Of a DNA stretch of 64,000 nt, positions 57,570 to 64,000 are shown in pieces. The notes below the pieces were generated by a model, which was given only the letters and a program-made list of their open reading frames with translations, searched no databases and was not told where the DNA came from. Both the position numbers and the translations under genes were made by a program. Each line of letters begins with the position of its first letter. Position 1 is the stretch's first letter. Where the stretch lies: contig NC_132923.1 of the NCBI RefSeq assembly GCF_047675955.1, positions 86,029,637-86,093,636 on the forward strand, in the 5' to 3' direction. This DNA comes from Chlorocebus sabaeus (Eukaryota > Chordata > Mammalia > Primates > Cercopithecidae).

Positions 57570-57960
57570 ACTGTTTTAGTTTGCTAGGGCTGCTATAACG
57601 ATGTACCATAGACTGGGTAGGTTAAACAGCAGGCATTTATTTCTCCTTGTTCTTGAGTTTGGAAACCTCCAAGATGAAGGTTCCAGTAGAGTCAGTTTCT
57701 ATTGAAGGCTCTCTTCCTGGTTTACAAACCCAACTTCCTGCTGTGTCCTCATATGGCAGAGAGAGAGAGAAGAGAGAACTCTGGTTTCCTTTCATCTTTT
57801 TATAAGGACATCAATCCCATCAGATTAGGACCCAGCCCTTATGACCTCCTTTAACCTGAATTATATCCTGAAGACCCTATCTCCAAATACAGTCACAGTG
57901 GGTGTTAGAGAGTCAACCTATAAATTCTAGGGGGACACACTTCAGTTCATAGCAGAGAGA
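57570..57960 (-). mobile_element. MLT1 (A/B-like) LTR, antisense
   Basis: gtttgctagggctgctataa, accatagactgggtaggtta and gaccctatctccaaataca follow the reverse MLT1 layout. Confidence 0.8.
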
Positions 57961-58214
57961 TAAGGGTGGAGCCCAGGGAGTAAGTGTTGAAATGACATTA
58001 GGTAACAGGTTTAGAGACAGTAGGAAAGGTGTAATAATAGAAGTTTGGAGACAAATGGAGAATATTTCTGGGATCTAGATTTCAGTACTGTTACAGTAAT
58101 GGTTGATGACAAATTCCAAATTATAGATAACATCAAAATAGAAAATAGGTAATAGTTATGAGAATAAGGATGTTAAGGAAGTATGAAGCTAAACTATTTG
58201 ATAAGTGACAGTGA

Positions 58215-58400
58215 CACAGTAATTATCATTTATGAAGTCAGGTTTTTTGGCAAGCCTGTTATGTACATTATCTTATTAAGTCATCATAGTAAATCATAAG
58301 TAAATACGATTACCTGTTTTGCAGATAGAGAAATTGAGTTACAGGTAGAGGTGAGGTGACGACACAGAGATAGTGGTTATTGGGAACTACAGTTGAAGAA
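58215..58400 (+). repeat. MIR SINE
   Basis: gtacattatcttattaagtc, attacctgttttgcagatag and agaaattgagttacaggtag follow the MIR core. Confidence 0.75.
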
Positions 58401-59389
58401 GGCTAGAGATACTGATTAATTTTAGTCTGTGTTTTAAAAACACAAATCTAAGTGTTATAAATAAAGGGAATAAACACTAAAAAAAAAAAAAAAAAAAAGA
58501 AGAAGTAAATAACCTGCATACGTCTAGAAGAAAAAAAAGGAATGAGGAACTCAGTCAGTACATCAGCAAATAGGAATTTGAAACTGAACCAGAAACACAG
58601 GAAAACAAGGATAATAGAAAACAGAAAATATGATGGCAAAAAGAAAAACCAGATTTATCAGAATTCTCCATAAATAAGAAAGTACTAAACTCTCCTATTA
58701 AAGACAGAAACTCTCAAGTAGGCTTTACAAAAATAGCCATACATCATTTACCAAAGAGACATCTTTTAAAGAAATGACAGAGAAAATAAAGGAAAAGAAA
58801 GTGATTCCAGCCAAATATTAACTGTAAGAATATCCCATAGTAATAATATTTTTATCACATAAAATTGAATTTAAGGCAAATAGCATTGAAAGACAATTTG
58901 CCAAGAAGATATGACAATTGTGGGCTTATATGCACAAGTCTGCAAAATTGGACAGAATTACAAGGAGATATAGCCCAACCCCACATTGAACACAAAGTCT
59001 TTCAGAAAATAATGTCTTTAGCAATACATCTTTGTCAGCTATAGAAGATTTTAATAACCCCATAAAGCACACATGGAATACTTAGAAAACTAACCATGTA
59101 GTAGAATACAAAGCCAGTATCAAAGAATCACTTTCATATTGACTGCATTCTCTCGTCATTATGCAATAAAATCAGAAGTAAAGTAATAATAAAAAGATAT
59201 CTCCTAAATCCTCCATACATTTGGATCCTACAGATAATTTACTTCAAAACAATTTATGGATAAAAATGAAGTCATAATAGCAAACACCAGATACTTAGAA
59301 GTGAACATAAATGAGATTGCTAGGTACTAAAACCGTGGATACAGCCAAAATGATACTTAGAAATTTGTAGTCTTAAGTCTGCCAGTTAG

Positions 59390-59587
59390 AAGACAAGTGT
59401 TTTGAGGCCGGGCGCAGTGGCTCATGGGGGCTTTCAAAACACTTGTCTTTTTTTTTTTTTTTTTTTTAAATTGAGGTGGAGTCTCGCTCTGTTGCCCAGG
59501 CTGGAGGGCAGTGGCATATTCTCGGCTCACAGCAAGATCCACCTCCCGGGTAGATTGCAGGCATGAGCCCGGGAGGTGGATCTTGCC
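59390..59587. repeat. Fold-back Alu complex with two perfect inverted repeats
   Basis: A sense Alu head (ggccgggcgcagtggctca, 59406-59424) lies between inverted 16-mers: aagacaagtgttttga at 59390-59405 and its reverse complement at 59434-59449. Poly-T and an antisense Alu arm follow. Then a second perfect pair, gcaagatccacctcccggg at 59532-59550 and its reverse complement at 59568-59586, has a 17-bp loop. Confidence 0.95.
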
Positions 59588-60244
59588 CCCAGCTCTCAAA
59601 CTGGGGTTCTAGTACCTCAGCAGTTAGCTACCTTAACAGGAAATGAAGGGGAACTGAACAAGACTGTTTGTAGTGTGCCTTTGATGGGATACTTCTTCTA
59701 CACGGTGGACAGCCTAAAGCCTGGTTGTTTATACTGATAGATGCCTTTGTGGCTCTTGTCTAGCTTGTGTGGTCCAATTTTTGCCTGCGTGACCATCACT
59801 CTGGCTTCTAGGAGCCTGACCTTTTGTTCTCCCCAGTATCTCTGGGAAAGCCCAGCCTGGGGCAGTCCCTAGTTCTTCAGATGGAAGGTACAAATTCAAT
59901 ATAACACAATAGGAAACAAGTTCAGAGGTATTTTTACTTTCAGTTCCTAGGCAAGGAGGACATCAGTTGGGAGGGTAGTCCTCTGTCCCTGTGTAATGTG
60001 AAGCAGGAATGAAGAGTTGGGCAGAGAGAGAAAAGTGTGTAGCAACTAGCAATATATATAAGGGAAGTTCAAGAGCAAATACCTGAATGGTCCTGATAAA
60101 GGAAGCTGCAAGAAAGTGTGGAGCCTAGTCTGTTAGGCAGGTGAGATGCCTCTAAGTTCTTATTTCTGACTATTGGCCTGAGCCATTTGGGTATAGTATA
60201 GAACTGGAAATTCTGTCAAGAGTAGCTGAGCCCTGCTTCTGGCA
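59588..60244. other. Unassigned 650 bp inside the L1M
   Basis: GC content is higher than that of the L1 flanks. I do not recognise the family; an LTR-type or other unique insertion is possible. Confidence 0.4.
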
Positions 60245-60554
60245 TGAGAAAATTAAATGTTCAAAATGAATGTGGAAGCAACATAAAATTAAAGAATTCA
60301 CCACAATAAGAAAGATAGAAAATAATTGAATTGTATGTTTAACTTAAGAAAATAGAAGAATAACCGCAGAGTAAGTGCACTGAAAATAGAAAGAAAGAAA
60401 GATTAAAGAGCAGAAATTAATGACAGAGGCAAACAACAAGAATAACAAACTATTTACTTGAAAAGTCAAGCCAGGAAAAAATGAGAGTAAGCATAAATAA
60501 AAATACAGGTATTAAAAAAGATACTTAAAACTACAGATTAAGAAGAGATTTTCA

Positions 60555-60860
60555 GGCCGGGCGCGGTGGCTCAAGCCTGTAATCCTAGCACTTTGGGAGG
60601 CCGAGACGGGCGGATCACGAGGTCAGGAGATCGAGATCATCCTGGCTAACACGGTGAAACCCCGTCTCTACTTAAAAATACAAAAAACTAGCCGGGAGAG
60701 GTGGCGGGAGCCTGTAATCCCAGCTACTCGGGAGGCTGAGGCAGGAGAATGGCGTAAACCTGGGAGGCGGAGCTTGCAGTGAGCTGAGATTTGGCCACTG
60801 CACTCTAGCCTGGGCGACAGAGCGAGACTCCGTCTCAAAAAAAAAAAAAAAAAAAAAAAG
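60555..60860 (+). repeat. AluYR-like, sense
   Basis: ggcgcggtggctcaagcctg, gagacgggcggatcacgagg and the gcttgcagtgagctgagatt tail half fit AluYR. The flank agagattttca/agagattttta is the target duplication. Confidence 0.94.
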
Positions 60861-61169
60861 AGATTTTTAAAGTAATAAGATAATTATTAAATAATACTAA
60901 GCAAATAATAAATTAATAATTTCAAAATAAACTGAAATATCCATGTCTTTATGCTAACAAAATCCAAAATTTAGATGAAATGGAAAATTTTGTATAAAAC
61001 ATGAAGTACTAAAGTGAGTATAAAAAGAGATGACCTGAAAAAATAATAATTATTAGATAAACTGAATTAATTGTCAAAAATTCCACATGCTGCTCCAACC
61101 CCCTTCACCCTCCAGAGGATTTTTCATACATTTTCATAGAACAGATGATCACAATCTGTCGTTTTATTT

Positions 61170-61450
61170 TGGAGACAGAGTCTCTCTCTGTTGCCAGGCT
61201 GGAGTGCAGTAGCATGATCTCAGCTCACTGCAACCTCTGCCTCCTGGGTTCAAGCAATTCTCTTGCATCAGCCTCCTGAGTAGCTGGGATTACAGGCGTG
61301 TGCCACTACGCCCAGTTAATTTTTTTATTTTTAGTAGAGATGGGGTTTCACCATGTTGGCCAGGATGATCTCAATCTCTTGACCTCATGATCCACCCGAC
61401 TCAGCCTCCCAAAGTGCTGGGATTACAGGTGTGAGCCACTGCACCTGGCC
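61170..61450 (-). repeat. Alu, antisense
   Basis: Dimer from ttttggagacagagtctctc to ccactgcacctggcc. Confidence 0.92.
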
Positions 61451-61481
61451 TATCCCAATCTTACATAAACAATTCTGAGAT

Positions 61482-61715
61482 AGCTTCAGTGCAGTGGTTC
61501 ACACCTGTAATCCCAGCACTTTGGGAGGCCAAGACTGGCGGATCACCTGAGGTCGGGAGTTTGAGACAAGCCTGGCCAACATGGTGAAACCCTGTCTCTA
61601 CTGAAAATACAGTAATTAGCCAGGCATGGTGGTGCATGCCTGTAATCCCAGCTACTCAGGAGACTGAGGCATGAGAAATGCTTGAACCCGGGAGGTGGAG
61701 GTTGCACTAAGCAAC
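61482..61715 (+). repeat. Alu, sense, 3' truncated
   Basis: Head to gaggtggaggttgcactaag; the last arm and tail are missing and it runs directly into L1-type DNA. Confidence 0.88.
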
Positions 61716-61852
61716 CTCTTGCATAAGAGCTGGGATTGTTACTTATTTTACGATATTCATATAATCTGGATACCAAAATCAGAAAAAGAAAATACAAGAA
61801 AAAATACAGGTAAATTTCACTTGTGACCATAGATAATAAAAATGAGTAGATA

Positions 61853-62155
61853 GGCCAGGCATGGTGGCTCACACCTGTAATCCCAACACTTTGTGAGGCC
61901 AAGGCGGGTGGATCACCTGAGTTCGGGAGTTCGAGACCAACCTGACCAACATAGAGAAACCCTGTCTCCACTAAAAATACAAAATTAGCTGGGTGTGGTG
62001 GCGCATGCTGTAATCCCAGCTACTTGAGAGGCCAAGGCAGGAGAATCACTTGAACCGGGGAGGCGCAGGGTGCAGTGAGCCGAGATTGCGCCATTGCACT
62101 CCAGCCTGGGCAACAAGAGTGAAACTCCGCCGAAAAAGAGAAAGAAAAAGAGTAG
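61853..62155 (+). repeat. Alu, sense
   Basis: Dimer from ggccaggcatggtggctcac to an AAAGAG-type tail. Confidence 0.93.
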
Positions 62156-62347
62156 ATAAACTCTTCTTTGGCTTCTCTCAGCCTTACTATTTAATGACGA
62201 CTTTTCCCCTTGTACCTATTCTACTATCTTCAGACAGCATCTTCTCCCAAGTTCAAATTGTCTCACTAAGATGTAAATGAACTAGTCCTCTCCATAAAAA
62301 TACAACTTGATTATATCTACCTGCTTAAAACTCTCCACTAGCTTTCT

Positions 62348-62612
62348 TTCTCTTTTTTTTTTTTTTTTTTTGAGACGGAGTCTCGCTCTGTCGCCCAGGT
62401 GGGAGTGCAGTGGTGGTGCAATCTTGGCTCACTCCAACCTCCACTTCCTGGGTTCAAGCGATTCTCCTGCCTCAGCCTCCCGAGTAGCTGGGATTACAGG
62501 TATGTGCCACCATGCCTGGCTAATTTTTGTATTTTTAGTAGAGACAGGGTTTCACTATGTTGGCCAGGCTGGTCTCAAACTTCTGACATCAGGTGAGCCA
62601 CCGTGCCTGGCC
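62348..62612 (-). repeat. Alu, antisense, internal deletion near its head
   Basis: Dimer from ttttgagacggagtctcgct, but acttctgacatcaggtgagc jumps directly to gccaccgtgcctggcc, losing about 40 bp. Confidence 0.92.
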
Positions 62613-62967
62613 CTCTCCACTAGCTTTCTATTACACTTCTAATAAAATCTAAGTTCCTTACTATGACCTACAAAAGACTTACATAATCTTATCCCTGACT
62701 TTATAACTTCATCTTTTATCACTATCCCTGTGGCTCATAGCTCACCAGCCATACTGGCTTCCTTGTTCCTCTTTAAACCTTCTAAGTGTGCTTAAACCTT
62801 AGAGCATTTATACTTTGCTGTTCTCCTGCCAGTAATGATACTAGCAGGTAACAACTTGACTCATTTCTTTACTTTATTTAGGCCTCTACTCAAATATCAC
62901 ACCCTCAGAGAGACTTTTCTTGATGCCCCTATCTAAAACAGCCCCTCTGTTATACCCTCCCTCTCTC

Positions 62968-63050
62968 TATCTTGCTTTATCACTATCTTTTTATCTTGCT
63001 CTTTATCTTGCTTTATCTATCTTTTTATCTTGCTTTATCTACTATAGTAG
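62968..63050. repeat. Short minisatellite, TATCTTGCTTTATC-type units
   Basis: Four imperfect copies of atcttgctttatc mixed with tatcttttt form a small tandem array within the L2 tail. Confidence 0.88.
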
Positions 63051-63129
63051 ATACTTGGAAATGTTTATGGAACGAATATTGTAAAGTGACACATTTCTAA
63101 AGACATTTGCCTTAGCTTTGGTTTATTTT

Positions 63130-63520
63130 GATTGACCATATATATATTGAGTATCATCTTACAATGTGTTAAATCTTTGTTCTAGGTGCTAGGGATATAA
63201 TGAGCAAGACAAATAAGGTCCTGCTTTCATAGAGTTTACAGTATAATATGTATAGAGGTGTATCTTGTTTATAATGAAACTACGGACAAGATAACAAGAA
63301 AAAAGTATCAGATGATAGTAAGTACTTTACAGAAAGCTAAAATATGGTGGCATGATAATGAATAATTGAATGACTAGTGTGGGTTATAAGGTCAATAAAG
63401 GCCTCACTGAAGATGTACTATTTAAGCTGAGACATTAAAGATGGAGGGGCCATCTAAGTGAAGAGCAGAATGAAGAATATGGGGGTATGGCTAGTGCCAA
63501 AGCCCTAAGGCCATGTATAA
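63130..63520 (-). repeat. L2 LINE 3' region, antisense
   Basis: gttctaggtgctagggatat, gagcaagacaaataaggtcc and gtgccaaagccctaaggcc are reverse L2 landmarks. Confidence 0.8.
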
Positions 63521-63691
63521 ATATAATTGGAGAAGGTTTGACATTTCTGGGCTTTGTATTGCTGATGATTATCTTGCTAGAAAAGGACTGAAGAAATGTC
63601 TTGATAATAAAAGACGGTCTTTGCAATTTGCTTTAGTCACCATCTAGTAAGTGATGAAAATGTCTAGTTCCATTTTAATTATGTATATTTT

Positions 63692-64000
63692 CTTTTTTTT
63701 TTTTTTTTTTTGAGATGGAGTCTTGGTCTGTCACCCAGACTGGAGTGCAGTGGCGCGATCTTGGCTCACTGCAAGCTCCGCCTCCCGGGTTCACACCATT
63801 CTCCTGCCTCAGCCTCCCAAGTAGCTGGGACTACAGGCACCTGCCCCCATGCCTGGCTAATTTTTGTTTGTTTGTTTTGTTTTGTTTTGTTTTGTTTCTG
63901 TTGCATGTTTGTTTTGAGGCACGATCTCAGCTCACTGCAAGTTCTGACTCCCAGGTTCATGCCGTTCTCCTGCCTCAGCCTCCCGAGTAGCTGGGACTAC
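63692..64000 (-). repeat. Alu pieces in tandem, antisense, split by (GTTTT)n, running off the window
   Basis: A first antisense part (63692-63860) stops at gcctggctaatttttgtttg. A GTTT/GTTTT array and the phrase ctgttgcatgtttgttttga follow, then a second copy of the same Alu region (gcacgatctcagctcactgc) that reaches the window end. Confidence 0.9.

Larger units (their letters stand above)
58480..61850 (+). mobile_element. Old L1M, sense, interrupted
   Basis: L1 ORF2-type text on the + strand is seen at 58500-59389 (caaaattggacagaattaca), 60245-60550 (gagcagaaattaatgacaga), 60861-61080 and 61735-61850 (ggataccaaaatcagaaaaa). It is interrupted by the complex at 59390-60240 and by Alus. No frame survives. 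Confidence 0.65.
62165..63080 (+). repeat. L2 LINE 3' region, sense, split by an Alu
   Basis: gttccttactatgacctaca, tcactatccctgtggctc, ggcctctactcaaatatcac and cctatctaaaacagcccctc follow the L2 3' order. Confidence 0.8.
52823..64000 (+). other. FAF1: FAF1 intron downstream of the 52731 exon (partial)
   Basis: It opens with the strong donor GTAAGT. No later FAF1 exon is visible before the window ends, so the next exon lies beyond 64000. Confidence 0.9.

Noticed and set aside
57050..57609. Minus-strand frames of 161 and 120 codons
   Set aside because: They run over an Alu and its flank and have typical Alu antisense residues.
1..64000. CRISPR array, operon, phage, plasmid or bacterial gene cluster
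   Set aside because: The spliced FAF1 exons and Alu content show vertebrate nuclear DNA; direct repeats seen are target duplications, microsatellites or local duplications.

Overview
The window is nuclear DNA of a primate and contains no prokaryotic or viral gene array. Three short exons sit in a sea of introns crowded with Alu, L1, L2/MIR, ERVL and DNA-transposon copies. The exons (11560-11762, 46737-46828 and 52731-52822, all on +) join in frame with canonical AG/GT borders. They encode about 129 consecutive residues of FAF1 (FAS-associated factor 1), from the linker after the UBA domain through the first ubiquitin-like domain. The gene runs left to right; its promoter, first exons and UBL2, UAS and UBX parts lie outside the window.

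Several Alus (15650-15954, 29167-29468, 32106-32415, 47251-47550, 60555-60860) carry the head, mid-element and tail changes that I associate with the AluYR lineage of Old World monkeys. I therefore infer a cercopithecid such as macaque, baboon, vervet or colobine, not human or ape.

Layout. 1-11559: upstream intron, with MIRs, Alus and an old antisense ERVL provirus remnant at about 2880-8420 that contains a small pogo-type MITE. 11560-11762: first exon. 11763-46736: a 35-kb intron holding an antisense L1 (13150-17090), a Tigger transposon (17100-18115), a nearly complete antisense primate L1 (21790-28230), a quiet stretch (29470-31330), and a long sense L1M (about 31340-41165). The L1M was later hit by a complete MST-type MaLR provirus (34634-36919), an MLT1 LTR and many Alus; a truncated U6 retropseudogene lies at its 3' end. 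A second MaLR provirus, antisense with a perfect 5-bp target duplication, lies at 43434-46093. 46737-46828: second exon. 46829-52730: an intron with Alus, a hAT relic and two L2 tails, plus a 41-bp-arm inverted repeat 240 bp before the next exon. 52731-52822: third exon. 52823-64000: downstream intron with Alus, an MLT1 LTR, an old sense L1M and a fold-back Alu structure.

I found no new biochemical system. The best leads are structural: the 3'-truncated U6 retrocopy, the fold-back Alu at 59390-59587, an Alu with an apparent 270-bp 3' transduction inside the L1, the hairpin upstream of the third exon, and three CTCF-like motifs. Boundaries of repeats are read by eye, and subfamily names come from remembered consensus sequences, so both are approximate.
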